Part shown: piece after piece, positions 1 to 9,442 of the stretch
How the letters are laid out: the number at the start of each line of letters is the position of its first letter
Numbering within the stretch: position 1 is the stretch's first letter
Source: Sulfuritalea hydrogenivorans sk43H
Lineage (GTDB): Bacteria > Pseudomonadota > Gammaproteobacteria > Burkholderiales > Rhodocyclaceae
DNA length: 64,000 bases
Reading direction: 5' to 3'
Assembly (NCBI RefSeq): GCF_000828635.1
Contig: NZ_AP012547.1
Coordinates: 310,001 to 374,000 of the forward strand
Translations under genes and position numbers: made by a program
Notes under the pieces: model-generated
Database searches by the model: none
Told to the model about the DNA's origin: nothing
What the model saw: the letters and a program-made list of their open reading frames with translations, nothing else

Positions 1-167
1 CGGCGTATCGCAACGCAAGCTTTGTCGCCGATCGCCGGGTGGTGTTCAACATCAAGGGCAATGACTACCGGCTGGTGGTGGCGGTTCGCTACGATCGGGG
101 GCTGATGTATGTCCGTTTCGTCGGCAGTCATCGGCAATACGACAGGATAGACGTGGAAACGATTTAG
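1..167 (+). CDS. higB: HigB-family toxin, C-terminal part (partial)
   Basis: The window opens inside a plus-strand frame starting at base 3. Its last 54 codons end in TAG at 165-167. The visible residues (AYRNASFVADRRVVFNIKG, later RLVVAVRYD and VRFVGSHRQYD) match the C-terminal beta-sheet of HigB/RelE-type mRNA interferases, which cleave mRNA at the ribosome. The next gene, an HTH antitoxin, starts 9 bases later, the toxin-first order usual for higBA. The N-terminus and promoter lie outside the window, so intactness cannot be judged. Confidence 0.85.
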   Translation, partial: AYRNASFVADRRVVFNIKGNDYRLVVAVRYDRGLMYVRFVGSHRQYDRIDVETI

Positions 168-176
168 GAGACCGAC

Positions 177-569
177 ATGGAACTCAAGCCCATCCGAACC
201 AAAAAGGAATACCAGACGGCGCTGGCCGAGGTCGAGCGCCTGTGGGATGCGCCGGCGAAGTCGGCCGCGTCGGACCGGCTCGACGTGCTGACGATGCTGG
301 TCGAGCGCTATGAGCGGCAGCACTTTCCGATTGCCGATCCCGATCCTATCGAGTTCCTCGGCCATGTCATGGACAGTCGCGATCTGACGCGCAAAGATAT
401 GGAAGCCTACATCGGGCCGCGCGGCCGTGTCGCCGATATCCTGAACCGCACCCGGCCGCTGACCCTGGAAATGATCCGGCGTCTGGCGGATGGACTGCAG
501 TTGCCGGCCGAGGTATTGATCAAGCCCTACCGGTTGCGGCGGGAAGCCGGGGAACTGGCGGCGGCCTAA
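177..569 (+). CDS. higA: HigA-family antitoxin, HTH regulator
   Basis: A 130-residue protein starting at ATG 177, with GGAG at 167-170 overlapping the toxin stop. The C-terminal half has an XRE-like helix-turn-helix (about residues 60-120; GHVMDSRDLTRKDMEAYIG, RVADILNRTRPLTLEMIRR) typical of HigA. The N-terminal half would neutralise HigB. HigA proteins usually repress their own operon with the toxin. Both genes read intact where visible. The module directly precedes an unrelated ABC permease, suggesting insertion into another operon. Confidence 0.88.
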   Translation: MELKPIRTKKEYQTALAEVERLWDAPAKSAASDRLDVLTMLVERYERQHFPIADPDPIEFLGHVMDSRDLTRKDMEAYIGPRGRVADILNRTRPLTLEMIRRLADGLQLPAEVLIKPYRLRREAGELAAA

Positions 570-599
570 GCCGTCCGACTGCCTGATACGACACCTTCC

Positions 600-1382
600 G
601 TGAGCGCACAACTCCTCCTGCCCCAACTCTCGCTGCGCGCCTTCGCCGTCTGGCGGCGCAATTTCCTGGTCTGGAAGAAGCTGGCGATCCCGTCGCTGCT
701 GGGCAATCTGGCCGATCCGATGATTTATCTGTTCGGCCTCGGCTACGGCTTGGGCGGGCTGCTGCCGCAGATCAACGGCGTGTCCTACATCGCCTTTCTG
801 GCCAGCGGCACGGTGTGCGCCTCGACCATGAACGCCGCCTCGTTCGAAGCGCTGTATTCGGCCTTCTCGCGCATGCACGTGCAGCGCACCTGGGAGGCGA
901 TCATGAACGCGCCGGTGACGCTGGAGGATGTGATGGCCGGCGAGCTGCTCTGGGCGGCGGCCAAGGCGACGCTTTCCGGCATGGCGATCCTGGTGGTGAT
1001 CTCGCTGCTCGGTTTCGTCGCTTCGCCGCTGGCGCTGTGGGCGCTGCCGGTGATCTTCCTCACCGGGTTGGCTTTTGCCGCGCTCGGCCTGATCGTCACC
1101 GCACTGGCGCCGTCCTACGATTTCTTCATGTACTACTTCACGCTGTTCATCACGCCGATGGTGCTGCTGTGCGGCGTGTTTTTCCCGCCCGAGCAGCTGC
1201 CGCCGCTGGTGCAGGCGGTGGCGGCCTGGCTGCCGTTGACGCACGCGGTGGCGCTGGTGCGGCCGCTGTTGTTCGGCGAGATTCCGGCCGGCATCGTCGG
1301 CCACCTCGCGGCCCTGCTGGCGGTGGCGCTGGCCGCCTTCTGGATCGCGCTGACGCTGATCCGGCGCCGTCTGCTGAAGTAA
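600..1382 (+). CDS. ABC-2 type transporter permease, NodJ-like
   Basis: A 260-residue polytopic inner-membrane protein starting at GTG 600. About six hydrophobic segments and the ABC-2 features (NFLVWKKLAIPSLLGNLADP near the N-terminus, then MYYFTLFITPMVLLCGVFFP) fit the NodJ branch of exporter permeases. Such permeases work with a NodI-type ATPase normally encoded just upstream. Here higBA occupies that place and no ATPase is visible. Only 9 bases separate it from thiS. The substrate cannot be told from sequence, and a nodulation role should not be assumed. Confidence 0.8.
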   Translation: MSAQLLLPQLSLRAFAVWRRNFLVWKKLAIPSLLGNLADPMIYLFGLGYGLGGLLPQINGVSYIAFLASGTVCASTMNAASFEALYSAFSRMHVQRTWEAIMNAPVTLEDVMAGELLWAAAKATLSGMAILVVISLLGFVASPLALWALPVIFLTGLAFAALGLIVTALAPSYDFFMYYFTLFITPMVLLCGVFFPPEQLPPLVQAVAAWLPLTHAVALVRPLLFGEIPAGIVGHLAALLAVALAAFWIALTLIRRRLLK

Positions 1383-1391
1383 AATTGCCCC

Positions 1392-1592
1392 ATGGACATC
1401 ATTGTTAACGGCGAGCCGCAGCGGCTGGCGGAACCCATGACGGTAGCCATGCTGCTCGAAGCCCGCGGACTGGCCGGCAAGCGCGTGGCCGTCGAAAGAA
1501 ACGGCGAGATCGTGCCGAAGAGCCGACACGCCGAAACGGCACTGGCGAGCGGTGACCGGATCGAAATTGTCGTCGCCGTCGGCGGCGGCTGA
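1392..1592 (+). CDS. thiS: Sulfur carrier protein ThiS
   Basis: A 66-residue ubiquitin-fold protein ending in Gly-Gly-Gly. In this family the C-terminal GG is adenylated and converted to a thiocarboxylate that gives sulfur to the thiazole ring of thiamine. The start MDIIVNGEPQRLAEP and the tail DRIEIVVAVGGG are characteristic. It lies 21 bases upstream of thiG, its partner. No TPP riboswitch is visible in the 9 bases upstream, so it is probably read through from the permease gene. Confidence 0.93.
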   Translation: MDIIVNGEPQRLAEPMTVAMLLEARGLAGKRVAVERNGEIVPKSRHAETALASGDRIEIVVAVGGG

Positions 1593-1613
1593 GTTTTTTC
1601 AGAAAGCAAAGTC

Positions 1614-2423
1614 ATGAGCTCAGATTCTCTCGTCATCGCCGGGAAGGCCTATAACTCCCGCCTGCTGGTCGGCACCGGCAAGTACAAGGATTTCGCGCAG
1701 ACCCGCGAAGCCATCGATGCCTCGGGCGCCGAGATCATCACGGTCGCCATCCGCCGCACCAACATCGGCCAGGAGCCGGGCCAGCCCTCGCTGCTGGAAG
1801 TACTGCCACCCGCGAAGTTCACCATTCTGCCCAACACGGCCGGCTGCTACACGGCAGACGACGCGGTGCGCACCCTGCGCCTCGGGCGCGAACTGCTCGA
1901 CGGCCACGCGCTGTGCAAGCTCGAAGTGCTGGGCGATCCGCAGACCCTGTTCCCCAACATGCCGGAGACCCTCAAGGCCGCGGCGACCCTGGTCAAGGAT
2001 GGTTTCGAGGTCATGGTGTATTGCGCCGACGATCCGATCCAGGCGCGCATGCTGGAGGACATCGGCTGCGTAGCGATCATGCCGCTGGCGTCGTTGATCG
2101 GTTCCGGCATGGGCATCCTCAATCCGTGGAACCTCAAGCTGATCATCGAGCAGGCGAAGGTGCCGGTGCTGGTCGATGCCGGCGTCGGCACGGCGTCGGA
2201 TGCGGCGATCGCGATGGAGCTGGGTTGCGATGGCGTGCTGATGAACACCGCGATCGCCGGCGCGCAGGATCCGGTGCTGATGGCCGGTGCCATGAAGAAG
2301 GCGGTTGAAGCCGGTCGCGAAGCGTTTCGCGCCGGCCGCATGCCGAAGAAATATTACGCGGCGACGCCCAGTTCGCCCAGCGGCGGACTGATTGGCCAAA
2401 GCGGCGGCCACGGCATCAAGTGA
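1614..2423 (+). CDS. thiG: Thiazole synthase ThiG
   Basis: A 269-residue TIM-barrel enzyme that joins 1-deoxyxylulose 5-phosphate, dehydroglycine and ThiS-borne sulfur into the thiamine thiazole. The segment [11 protein letters not shown] near the start, the [13 protein letters not shown] motif, the phosphate-binding [12 protein letters not shown] region and the [20 protein letters not shown] stretch are family hallmarks. The length is normal. The last codons overlap the GTG start of the next gene by 4 bases. Confidence 0.96.
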   Translation: MSSDSLVIAGKAYNSRLLVGTGKYKDFAQTREAIDASGAEIITVAIRRTNIGQEPGQPSLLEVLPPAKFTILPNTAGCYTADDAVRTLRLGRELLDGHALCKLEVLGDPQTLFPNMPETLKAAATLVKDGFEVMVYCADDPIQARMLEDIGCVAIMPLASLIGSGMGILNPWNLKLIIEQAKVPVLVDAGVGTASDAAIAMELGCDGVLMNTAIAGAQDPVLMAGAMKKAVEAGREAFRAGRMPKKYYAATPSSPSGGLIGQSGGHGIK

Positions 2424-2998
2424 AGCGGTTTCTTGCCGGCGTACTGGGTGCGGCGCTGCTGGGTTCGGCGCAGGCCGCAGACGCGCCGCAAATCGTGACC
2501 CCCGCCGAAGCCCGGCCCGCGCTGGAAGTTCCGCAGAACCGGCTGGGCTATGCCTTCGAGAAACCCGAGATCCTGGTCCGGCAGCGCTTGTTCGGCCTCG
2601 CTCACGGGATATCCCTGCTGGCAGCGGCGTGCCTCGACCTGCCCGCGCATTCGAAGCCGATCCAGGACGCCTACGCCGCCTGGCATGCGAAACAGGGCAA
2701 GGCGATTGAAACCATCGTGCGCGATCTTGCACATTACTATTTCGGACCGCGGGCCAACGAGGCCCGCTGGCCGGATGTGTCGCGCGCCTTGAATCTCGGC
2801 GACGACATCCAGCCCGCATTGAACGACCTGACCCTGCATGCCGCCTGCGCCAGCCTGCCCGAGGCGATCGGCCGGCCGCGTTACGAACTCGACCGGATGC
2901 TGGTCGAGGGATTCGAGGCCGTCGTTGCCAGCCCGCGAAGCGGAAGCCCTGGCACGCAGAGCGCGCCGGCGCCGACTGTTCAAAAGGCTGCCGAATGA
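2420..2998 (+). CDS. Secreted protein of unknown function
   Basis: A 192-residue product starting at GTG 2420, overlapping the thiG stop. The first 20 residues ([20 protein letters not shown]) form a clear signal peptide with cleavage after AQA, so it is probably periplasmic. The rest is soluble and helical, with no motif I recognise. The C-terminal tail from about residue 168 ([18 protein letters not shown]) is encoded by a copy of the dispersed hairpin repeat, so it looks like an added extension. It overlaps trmB by 4 bases. The function is unknown. Confidence 0.75.
   Translation: MKRFLAGVLGAALLGSAQAADAPQIVTPAEARPALEVPQNRLGYAFEKPEILVRQRLFGLAHGISLLAAACLDLPAHSKPIQDAYAAWHAKQGKAIETIVRDLAHYYFGPRANEARWPDVSRALNLGDDIQPALNDLTLHAACASLPEAIGRPRYELDRMLVEGFEAVVASPRSGSPGTQSAPAPTVQKAAE
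2926..2981 (-). repeat. Long mosaic repeat, copy A (hairpin plus repeat end)
   Basis: Bases 2926-2954 form a nested hairpin: outer arms TGCCA and TGGCA, inner arms CCGC and GCGG around GAA. Downstream (2967-2981) lies the reverse complement of one end of the dispersed 24-base repeat (CGCCGGCGCCGACTG). The copy encodes the C-terminal tail of the secreted protein. Compare copies B (17886-17915) and C (23300-23328). Confidence 0.7.
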
Positions 2999-3702
2999 GC
3001 GCGATCGACGACGAGGCGGCCGCGGAGCGACGCGCCGGACACATTCGCAGCTTCGTGCTGCGCCAGGGCCGCGTCTCCGAGGCGCAGCGGCGTTTCCACG
3101 AGGAAGGCATGCCGCGCTGGGGCATCCCCTATCGCCCCGGGGCGCTCGACCTCGATGCCGTCTTCGGGCGCCATGCGCCGCGGATACTGGAAATCGGCTG
3201 CGGCATGGGCGAGACCACGGCCACCATCGCCGCCGCGCATCCGCAGAACGACTACCTCGGCATCGAGGTGCACACCCCCGGCGTCGGCAGCCTTCTGAAG
3301 GAGATCGCCACGCGCGAGCTTTCCAACCTGCGCGTGATCCAGCACGATGCGGTCGAGGTGGTGCGCGACATGATCGCGCCGGGAACGCTTTCCGGCATCC
3401 ATGTGTTCTTCCCCGATCCCTGGCCGAAGAAGCGCCAGCAGAAGCGCCGCCTGATCCAGCCCGGATTCGTCAAGCTGCTGGCGACGCGGCTGGCGCCTAA
3501 CGGCTACCTGCATTGCGCGACCGACTGGGAGGAGTATGCTGTCCAGATGCTGGAAGTGCTCTCCGCCGAAGCGCAACTGACCAACATGGCAAAGGACTTC
3601 ACCCCGCGGCCGCCGTATCGGCCGCAGACAAAATTCGAGAGTCGCGGACTCAAGCTGGGTCACGGCGTATGGGACGTGGTCTTCCGCCGCAAGTCGTTCT
3701 GA
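2995..3702 (+). CDS. trmB: tRNA (guanine-N7)-methyltransferase
   Basis: A 235-residue Rossmann-fold methyltransferase that makes m7G46 in tRNAs using S-adenosylmethionine. The SAM-binding motif is [16 protein letters not shown] (about residues 63-78). The catalytic and tRNA-binding signature [15 protein letters not shown] and the ATDWEEYA segment are both intact. The start overlaps the previous stop (ATGA). Its place after thiG is common in betaproteobacteria. The next gene starts 6 bases downstream. Confidence 0.96.
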   Translation: MSAIDDEAAAERRAGHIRSFVLRQGRVSEAQRRFHEEGMPRWGIPYRPGALDLDAVFGRHAPRILEIGCGMGETTATIAAAHPQNDYLGIEVHTPGVGSLLKEIATRELSNLRVIQHDAVEVVRDMIAPGTLSGIHVFFPDPWPKKRQQKRRLIQPGFVKLLATRLAPNGYLHCATDWEEYAVQMLEVLSAEAQLTNMAKDFTPRPPYRPQTKFESRGLKLGHGVWDVVFRRKSF

Positions 3703-3708
3703 TCGATC

Positions 3709-4863
3709 ATGTTGAATCTTGACCCCCGTACCATCATTGTCCTGGCCGGAGTGATGGGTGCGTTGATGGCGGTGGTGCTGTTCTTCCTGCGCCGCAACTA
3801 TCCGCCATCGATCAAGGGGCTGGCGGAGTGGACCGCTGCCCCGATCATCATCTTTGTTTCCACGCTGCTCATCGGCGCGCGCGGCGTCATCCCTGACTTT
3901 TTATCGGTGGTTGCCGCCAACTTGATTTTGCTGGCCGGACAGGTGCTGTTCTATTTCGGCAGCCAGCGCTTTCTCGGCGTGTCGCCGTCGTTCCGGTTCT
4001 GGGGCGCTCTGATAGTCGTTGCGGCGCCGGTGCTGGTCTGGTACACGCATGTCGAGCCGAGTTACGCAATGCGCCTGCTGCTGATCGCCTTATTGCTGAT
4101 TCTGCTTTCCACCAGCCATGCCTGGTTGCTGTTGCGAAAAGGCATCCGCAGTTTCGCCACGTATCTGACGGCCGCCGCGCTGCTGCTCCAGACCGTGGTG
4201 CAGGCACTACGTTTTATCTCCGCGATCGGCATGCCGGCGGACAACGCGCTCTTCATCCTCTCGCCGGCACAGACGTTCTATGTCGCCACGTATACCTTCT
4301 CCATGCTGATGGTCACCATTGGTGCGGTGTTGATGGCGACCGAAAAGCTGCGTGCCGAACTCGAACATCTGGCCACTCACGATTCATTGACCGGCGCCCT
4401 CAATCGACGCGCCCTGATGGAAGCCTGTGCGACGGAACTGGCGCGCTGCCGGCGCAACCAGCAGGTCATGTCGCTGCTGCTGATCGACCTCGACCACTTC
4501 AAGGCCATCAACGATAACCACGGCCATCTCACGGGCGACCGCGTGCTCGTCGATTTTGTCGCTCGCATCATCCCGCTGCTGCGACAGCCTGACCGCGTGG
4601 GCCGATTCGGCGGCGAGGAGTTTGTCGTGCTGCTGCCGGAAACCTCCCTCGACCAGGCTCGCGTCGTGGCGGAGCGGATTCGTGCCGCGGTCGAATCCGG
4701 CGCCGCTGCACTGCCTGCCTGCACCGCCAGCATCGGCGTGACGGTGAGCCTTTCCGACGATGCGAATCTTGACGGGATTCTCGCCCGCGCCGATGCGGCC
4801 TTGTACCAGGCCAAGGAGCGCGGCCGCAATCGGGTCGAGGTGATCGCCCTGCCTGCGCCGTGA
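3709..4863 (+). CDS. Membrane diguanylate cyclase (GGDEF)
   Basis: A 384-residue protein. The first about 210 residues are strongly hydrophobic, with around six or seven membrane segments, and the rest is a GGDEF domain that makes cyclic di-GMP from two GTP. The active-site loop reads GRFGGEEFVVLLPE (GGEEF near residues 300-304), a functional variant. RQPD sits five residues upstream, matching the RxxD inhibitory I-site, so product feedback is expected. DSLTGALNRRAL marks the domain start. The signal sensed by the membrane part is unknown. It overlaps nnrS by 4 bases. Confidence 0.93.
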   Translation: MLNLDPRTIIVLAGVMGALMAVVLFFLRRNYPPSIKGLAEWTAAPIIIFVSTLLIGARGVIPDFLSVVAANLILLAGQVLFYFGSQRFLGVSPSFRFWGALIVVAAPVLVWYTHVEPSYAMRLLLIALLLILLSTSHAWLLLRKGIRSFATYLTAAALLLQTVVQALRFISAIGMPADNALFILSPAQTFYVATYTFSMLMVTIGAVLMATEKLRAELEHLATHDSLTGALNRRALMEACATELARCRRNQQVMSLLLIDLDHFKAINDNHGHLTGDRVLVDFVARIIPLLRQPDRVGRFGGEEFVVLLPETSLDQARVVAERIRAAVESGAAALPACTASIGVTVSLSDDANLDGILARADAALYQAKERGRNRVEVIALPAP

Positions 4864-6020
4864 AGTTTTCTCGGCACCCCCTGTGGCTGGTCGGATTCCG
4901 GCCGTTCTTCGCACTGGCCTGCCTGTCGGGGCTCAGCCTGCCCTTGCTGTGGGTGCTGATTTATCTGGGCATCCTGCCTGCCCCCCTGTCGCGCATCGCC
5001 CCCGTGCAATGGCATGCCCACGAAATGTTCTTCGGTTTCGGCTGGGCGGTGCTCGGCGGCTTCCTGCTGACATCGACCAAGAACTGGGTGCAGATTCGCG
5101 GTTATCACGGCGCGGCCCTGATGTTCCTTGTTGCGGCCTGGCTGTTCGAACGCATGGGCATGTGGTTCGGCGGGCTCTGGCCGGCCTGGCTGTTCGAGTT
5201 CTCCAACATGCTGTTCCTGGCGGCCATCGTCGCCATGCTGATGTGGACGCTGGCGCGCTACAGCAAGCAGGACAGCTATCGCGACAACTGGTTTTTCCTG
5301 CTGATCCTTCCTGCTTTCCTGATCGCCAAGCAGTCGATGTTGAGCACCGAACATTTCCAGTTCGGCATCGTCATGGCCACCGGCCTGTTCCGCATGGCCT
5401 TCCTGGTGATGCTGGAACGCACCCTGACGCAGTTCATGAAGGGCATTTTCCAGGTCGACATCCTGCGCAATCCGGCGCTGGACAAGGCCATCAAGCTGCT
5501 GGCCCTGTCGCTGGTCGGCGCCGGCCTGATGCCGCCGCCGCTGGCGGGCGGCATCTCGTTCTTGCTGGCACTGCTGCTCGCGGGCCGGCTGATTTTCTGG
5601 AAGCCGCAGTTGGCGATGCGGCGGCTCGATCTGGGCATCATGTACCTGGGTTACGGCGCCATCGTGCTGCAACTGCTGGTCGAATTTCTGGCTCAGGTGA
5701 CGCCGCCGTCATGGGTCGGCGCCTTCTCGATGCATGTCTTTGCGCTGGGAGTCATGGGCCTGATCATTCCGGCGATGCTGATCCGGATCGCGAAGGGACA
5801 CACCGGCAGGAAGGTGGTGTTCGATCGCATCGACAAGCTGGTGCTGTGGATCATGATCGTCGCCTTCGTGCTGCGCGTCATCGCGCCGCAGATCCATCCC
5901 GCCAGCTACGAATTCTGGATTCTGCTCGCTGCCTGCGGCTGGTTCTCGGGTTTTGCGATCCTCGCGTGGCGGCTGATTCCATTCCTGCTGCAAGCACGGG
6001 TGGACGGCAAGGAACACTAG
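4860..6020 (+). CDS. nnrS: NnrS family protein
   Basis: A 386-residue polytopic membrane protein starting at GTG 4860. It opens with HPLWLVGFRPFFALACLSG, followed by WHAHEMFFGFGWAVLGGFLL, both hallmarks of NnrS, a heme- and copper-containing family tied to nitric-oxide resistance and denitrification. Conserved histidines in these segments are candidate heme ligands. It overlaps the upstream diguanylate cyclase gene by 4 bases, so the two are probably cotranscribed. It converges on hemW with a 4-base overlap. Confidence 0.92.
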   Translation: MKFSRHPLWLVGFRPFFALACLSGLSLPLLWVLIYLGILPAPLSRIAPVQWHAHEMFFGFGWAVLGGFLLTSTKNWVQIRGYHGAALMFLVAAWLFERMGMWFGGLWPAWLFEFSNMLFLAAIVAMLMWTLARYSKQDSYRDNWFFLLILPAFLIAKQSMLSTEHFQFGIVMATGLFRMAFLVMLERTLTQFMKGIFQVDILRNPALDKAIKLLALSLVGAGLMPPPLAGGISFLLALLLAGRLIFWKPQLAMRRLDLGIMYLGYGAIVLQLLVEFLAQVTPPSWVGAFSMHVFALGVMGLIIPAMLIRIAKGHTGRKVVFDRIDKLVLWIMIVAFVLRVIAPQIHPASYEFWILLAACGWFSGFAILAWRLIPFLLQARVDGKEH

Positions 6021-7225
6021 TTCAGGAATCCCGCCAGCAGTTGATTCAGGAAGCGTCGGCCGCGCGGCGTCGGCCGCATCGATCCCTCCACGGTTTCGAG
6101 CAGCCCGTTGCGCCGTGCCGCCAGCGCCGACTCTTCGATCATGGATAGCGGCAGCCCGGTGCGCTCGGTGAATAGCCCGAGCGGGAAGCCCTCGTTCAGC
6201 CGCAACGCATTCATCATGAATTCACCGGGCAGGTCGGCGCGGGCAACGACTTGCCGCGTGCTGATGAAGTCGCCACGTGCCGCGCCTTCCATGTAGGCGC
6301 GCGGATTGCGGTGGCGTGCTTCACGCCAGATGGTTTCGTGGTTCGAGAGCTTGCTGTGCGCGCCGGCGCCCAGTCCAAGGTAATCGCCGAAGGTCCAGTA
6401 GTTGAGGTTGTGCTGGCAGTGCTGCTCAGGTTTGGCGAAGGCCGAGGTTTCGTAATGCGTGAAGCCGGCGGCGGCCAATCTCTCTTCGACCATTTCCTGC
6501 ATGTCGGCGGCCAGGTCGTCGTCGGGCAGTGGCGGCGGCGCGTGGTGGAAGGGCGTGTTCGGTTCCAGCGTCAGGTGGTAGGCGGAAATGTGGCCGACGC
6601 CGGAGGCTATCGCGGTGGCGATGTCGCGCTCGGCTTCTTTCAGCGACTGCCGTGGCAGCACGTACATGAGGTCGAGATTGACGCGCTCGAAATGGGTCAG
6701 CGCCAGGTCGATGGCGCGCCGCGCCTCGGCGCTGCCGTGGATGCGGCCCAGCGCCGCCAGCTTGGCGTCGTCGAAACTCTGCACGCCGATGGAAAGCCGA
6801 TTCACTCCGGCCTCACGAAACGCGGCGAACTTCGCGGCTTCGGCGGTGCCGGGATTGGCTTCGAGCGTGATCTCGGCGCCGGGATGCAGCGGCAGGCGCA
6901 TGCGGATCGCGGCGAGCAGCGCATCGGCGGTTTCGGCGCGCATCAGGCTCGGCGTACCGCCGCCGATGAAGACGCTGACCACCGGGCGGTTCCATATCTG
7001 CGGCAGGGCGGCTTCGAGGTCGGCGATCAGCGCGGCGAGGTAGGCGGCTTCGCTGTCGTCATTCACCTCGCCGCGGCTCTCGTGCGAATTGAAGTCGCAG
7101 TAGGGGCATTTCTTCACGCACCACGGCCAGTGTACATACAGCGCCAGCGGTGGTGGGGCGACCAGGCCGGAGCCCTGTCCGACAGTCGGCGCCGACGAGA
7201 CGGCGACGGGGATGATCGGGATCAC
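6017..7225 (-). CDS. hemW: Radical SAM heme chaperone HemW
   Basis: Starts at GTG 7225 overlapping the rdgB stop, giving 402 residues, the usual size; the frame stays open upstream but that part is a shadow of rdgB. LYVHWPWCVKKCPYCDFNSH carries the CxxxCxxC iron-sulfur motif (Cys36, Cys40, Cys43). The HemW-type histidine replaces the Phe of coproporphyrinogen dehydrogenases in related HemN. HemW inserts heme into membrane enzymes and is often misnamed a coproporphyrinogen III oxidase. The first about 20 residues exceed the family norm and include a repeat copy at 7183-7206. Last gene of a five-gene operon. Confidence 0.93.
   Translation of the reverse strand: MIPIIPVAVSSAPTVGQGSGLVAPPPLALYVHWPWCVKKCPYCDFNSHESRGEVNDDSEAAYLAALIADLEAALPQIWNRPVVSVFIGGGTPSLMRAETADALLAAIRMRLPLHPGAEITLEANPGTAEAAKFAAFREAGVNRLSIGVQSFDDAKLAALGRIHGSAEARRAIDLALTHFERVNLDLMYVLPRQSLKEAERDIATAIASGVGHISAYHLTLEPNTPFHHAPPPLPDDDLAADMQEMVEERLAAAGFTHYETSAFAKPEQHCQHNLNYWTFGDYLGLGAGAHSKLSNHETIWREARHRNPRAYMEGAARGDFISTRQVVARADLPGEFMMNALRLNEGFPLGLFTERTGLPLSMIEESALAARRNGLLETVEGSMRPTPRGRRFLNQLLAGFLN
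6110..6133 (-). repeat. 24-base dispersed repeat, copy inside hemW
   Basis: Matches the consensus GAGTCGGCGCTGGCG, two free bases, ACGGCGA with one mismatch. It encodes ESALAARR near the HemW C-terminus. No clear insertion in the protein is visible, so coincidence is possible for this copy. Confidence 0.45.
7183..7206 (+). repeat. 24-base dispersed repeat, copy in hemW N-terminus
   Basis: Matches the repeat consensus with three mismatches and falls in the non-conserved N-terminal extension of HemW, between the start codon and the first conserved strand (LYVHW). Confidence 0.5.
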
Positions 7226-7812
7226 ATGCCCAGCCGCAGACGCTCGATGAGCAGCGCCAGCGCCTTGCCGCGATGCGAGTAGCGGTTCTTTTCCTCGTGC
7301 GGCAGTTCGGCCGCGGTGAGGCCGGTGCCGGGCACCAGGAAGTAGGGGTCGTAACCGAAGCCGCCGGCGCCGCGCGGCACGTCGATGATCTCGCCATGCC
7401 ATTCGCCTTCGGTGACGACCGGCTGCGGATCGTCGGCGTGGCGCATCAGCACCAGCACCGCGACGTAGTGCGCGCGGCGGTCGGCGATGCCGGCCAGATC
7501 GGTCAGCAATTTGGCGTTGTTCTTCGCGTCGGATTTCGGTTCGCCGCCGTAGCGCGCGGAGAACACGCCCGGCGCGCCGCCCAGCGCCGCGACGCACAAG
7601 CCCGAGTCGTCGGCCAGCGCCGGCAGGCCGGTCAGCCGCGCGGCATGGCGCGCCTTGGCGATGGCGTTCTCGACGAAGGTGATGTGCGGTTCCTCGGCCT
7701 CGGGAACATTGAAAGCCGACTGCGGCAGCACTTCAAAATCGAAAGGCGCCAGCAGCTGGCCGAATTCGCGCAGCTTGCCGGGGTTGCCGGAGGCGAGGAC
7801 CAGCTTCTTCAC
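7222..7812 (-). CDS. rdgB: dITP/XTP pyrophosphatase
   Basis: Starts at GTG 7812, overlapping the rph stop by 4 bases, for 196 residues. It hydrolyses non-canonical purine triphosphates (dITP, XTP) to keep them out of [16 protein letters not shown] at the N-terminus, [22 protein letters not shown] and GGFGYDPYF are family signatures, including the substrate-binding Asp pair. The start codon lies within a dispersed repeat copy (7809-7832). The open frame running upstream to about 8685 is a shadow of rph. Confidence 0.95.
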   Translation of the reverse strand: MKKLVLASGNPGKLREFGQLLAPFDFEVLPQSAFNVPEAEEPHITFVENAIAKARHAARLTGLPALADDSGLCVAALGGAPGVFSARYGGEPKSDAKNNAKLLTDLAGIADRRAHYVAVLVLMRHADDPQPVVTEGEWHGEIIDVPRGAGGFGYDPYFLVPGTGLTAAELPHEEKNRYSHRGKALALLIERLRLGM

Positions 7813-7832
7813 CGTGTCACCAGCGCCGACTG
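7809..7832 (-). repeat. 24-base dispersed repeat at the rph/rdgB junction
   Basis: Read on the minus strand it is CAGTCGGCGCTGG followed by TGACACGGTGA, three mismatches from consensus. It supplies the last codons and stop of rph and the GTG start of rdgB. Confidence 0.6.
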
Positions 7833-8540
7833 TTGTGCTTTGACGATGTCGCCGATGCCGGCGGCGGCGAGTTCCAGCAACGTATCGAGTTCGGCGCGCG
7901 AGAAGGGCGCGCCCTCGGCCGTGCCCTGCACTTCGATGATGCCGCCGCTCGCCGTCATCACCACGTTCATGTCGGTGTCGCAGGCCGAATCTTCGGCGTA
8001 GTCGAGGTCGAGCACCGGCTGGCCGCCGACGATGCCGACCGAGACGGCGCCGACCAGTTCGCGCATCGGATGGCTGGCGAGCTTGCCGCCGGTGACCAGC
8101 GTGGACAAGGCATCGTGCAGCGCGACGCAGGCGCCGGTGATCGACGCGCAGCGCGTGCCGCCGTCGGCCTGCAGCACGTCGCAATCGAGCGTGATCTGGC
8201 GTTCGCCGAGCGCGGCCATGTCGGTCACGGCACGCAGGCTGCGGCCGATCAGGCGCTGGATCTCCTGGGTGCGCCCGGACTGCTTGCCTTTCGCCGCTTC
8301 GCGCGCCATGCGCGTGTTGGTCGCGCGCGGCAGCATGCCGTATTCGGCGGTGACCCAGCCGGAACCCTTGCCGCGCAGAAAGCCCGGCACCGATTCCTCG
8401 ACGCTGGCAGTGCACAGCACCTTGGTGGCGCCGAACTCGACCAGCACGCTGCCTTCGGCGTGGCAGGTGTAATTGCGGGTGATCCTGAGGTTGCGCAGTT
8501 GCGACGCGGCGCGGTCGGTGCGTTGAAAGGTGTTGCTCAT
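7809..8540 (-). CDS. rph: Ribonuclease PH
   Basis: A 243-residue phosphorolytic 3'-5' exoribonuclease that trims tRNA 3' ends. Recognisable segments are [20 protein letters not shown] near the start, [19 protein letters not shown], and the phosphate-binding region [39 protein letters not shown] holds the catalytic Asp residues. The start overlaps the phosphatase stop (ATGA). The last six residues (SALVTR) come from a repeat copy and look like a local addition. Confidence 0.97.
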   Translation of the reverse strand: MSNTFQRTDRAASQLRNLRITRNYTCHAEGSVLVEFGATKVLCTASVEESVPGFLRGKGSGWVTAEYGMLPRATNTRMAREAAKGKQSGRTQEIQRLIGRSLRAVTDMAALGERQITLDCDVLQADGGTRCASITGACVALHDALSTLVTGGKLASHPMRELVGAVSVGIVGGQPVLDLDYAEDSACDTDMNVVMTASGGIIEVQGTAEGAPFSRAELDTLLELAAAGIGDIVKAQQSALVTR

Positions 8541-9442
8541 GAAGATGCTCCATTGGGGGTAAGCGGAATGCGACGACGGATCGCCGCAATGGCGCTCTCG
8601 ATGTCTTCGTCGCTGATCGGCGTTTCTGCCGCGGTCCTCCGGTCGGCCGGCCTGCGTTCAAGCGTATGCGTGCCGACATCGGCATCGGAAACTCCCCAGC
8701 GCATGGTGATCAGCGTCAGGTTGTCTGCTCCCGGGCCGGCTGCCCGCTCGGCGGCATCGAGCAGGCGCGGGACCGTGGTGCGGGGCGAGGCGCGGCCGAG
8801 CTCGGCCACCAGTGTTTCGCCCAGGGGCGACCAGGCGCCGTCGGTGCACAAGGCGATCAGGTCGCCATCCTGCAGTTTTACGGCCGGCGAGACGTCGATG
8901 TGCGGCGGCACGTCGCCGCCAAGACAGCTGAAAACGCGGTTGCGCAGCGGATGGATGGCGGCTTCCGCATCGCTGATGGCGCCCTGGTCGACCATGCGTT
9001 GCACGATGCTGTGGTCGCGGGTCTGGGCAACGCGGCCGGGCCCTTCGGCATGGCTGTGGATCAGGTAGAGGCGCGAATCGCCGGCATGTGCCCAGAAGGC
9101 CTGTCCGTCCTGCACCACGCAGGCAATGCAGGTGGTGCGCGGTGCGGCATGCGGCAGGATGCGGCAGTCGGCGGAGTAACGGACAATGGTGTCATGCGCC
9201 TGCTGCAATGTCGTCGCGAGAAATTGCGCCGGGTCGGCAAGGCGCGTTTTTGCCTCGCTGCGGAAACGCTCGGTCAGGGTGTCGACGGCGATCTGTGCCG
9301 CGACCTCGCCTTGCAGGTGGCCGCCCATGCCGTCGGCCACCACCATCAGTACGGCATCCTCGGTGGCGAGCCAGGTGGCGCGATCCTGATTGATCGAGCG
9401 GCCGCCGATGCGGCTTTCCTGGGCGATGGTGTAGTTCATCAT
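8537..9442 (-). CDS. PP2C-family Ser/Thr protein phosphatase
   Basis: Starts at ATG 9442 overlapping the kinase stop, for 301 residues; a second ATG at 9439 is equally possible. [20 protein letters not shown] and [13 protein letters not shown] are PP2C metal-binding motifs with their aspartates, and GADNLTLI supplies the late Asp. These enzymes use two Mn or Mg ions to remove phosphate from Ser/Thr. It sits between a eukaryotic-like kinase and rph, so it probably reverses that kinase. Substrates are unknown. Confidence 0.92.
   Translation of the reverse strand: MMNYTIAQESRIGGRSINQDRATWLATEDAVLMVVADGMGGHLQGEVAAQIAVDTLTERFRSEAKTRLADPAQFLATTLQQAHDTIVRYSADCRILPHAAPRTTCIACVVQDGQAFWAHAGDSRLYLIHSHAEGPGRVAQTRDHSIVQRMVDQGAISDAEAAIHPLRNRVFSCLGGDVPPHIDVSPAVKLQDGDLIALCTDGAWSPLGETLVAELGRASPRTTVPRLLDAAERAAGPGADNLTLITMRWGVSDADVGTHTLERRPADRRTAAETPISDEDIESAIAAIRRRIPLTPNGASS

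Noticed and set aside
1383-1391. TPP riboswitch before thiS
   Set aside because: Only 9 bases separate the permease stop from thiS and no TPP aptamer sequence is visible upstream.
7226-7597. N-terminal extension of the hemW frame
   Set aside because: Arg-rich, antisense in style and fully inside rdgB; GTG 7225 at the rdgB stop gives the family length.
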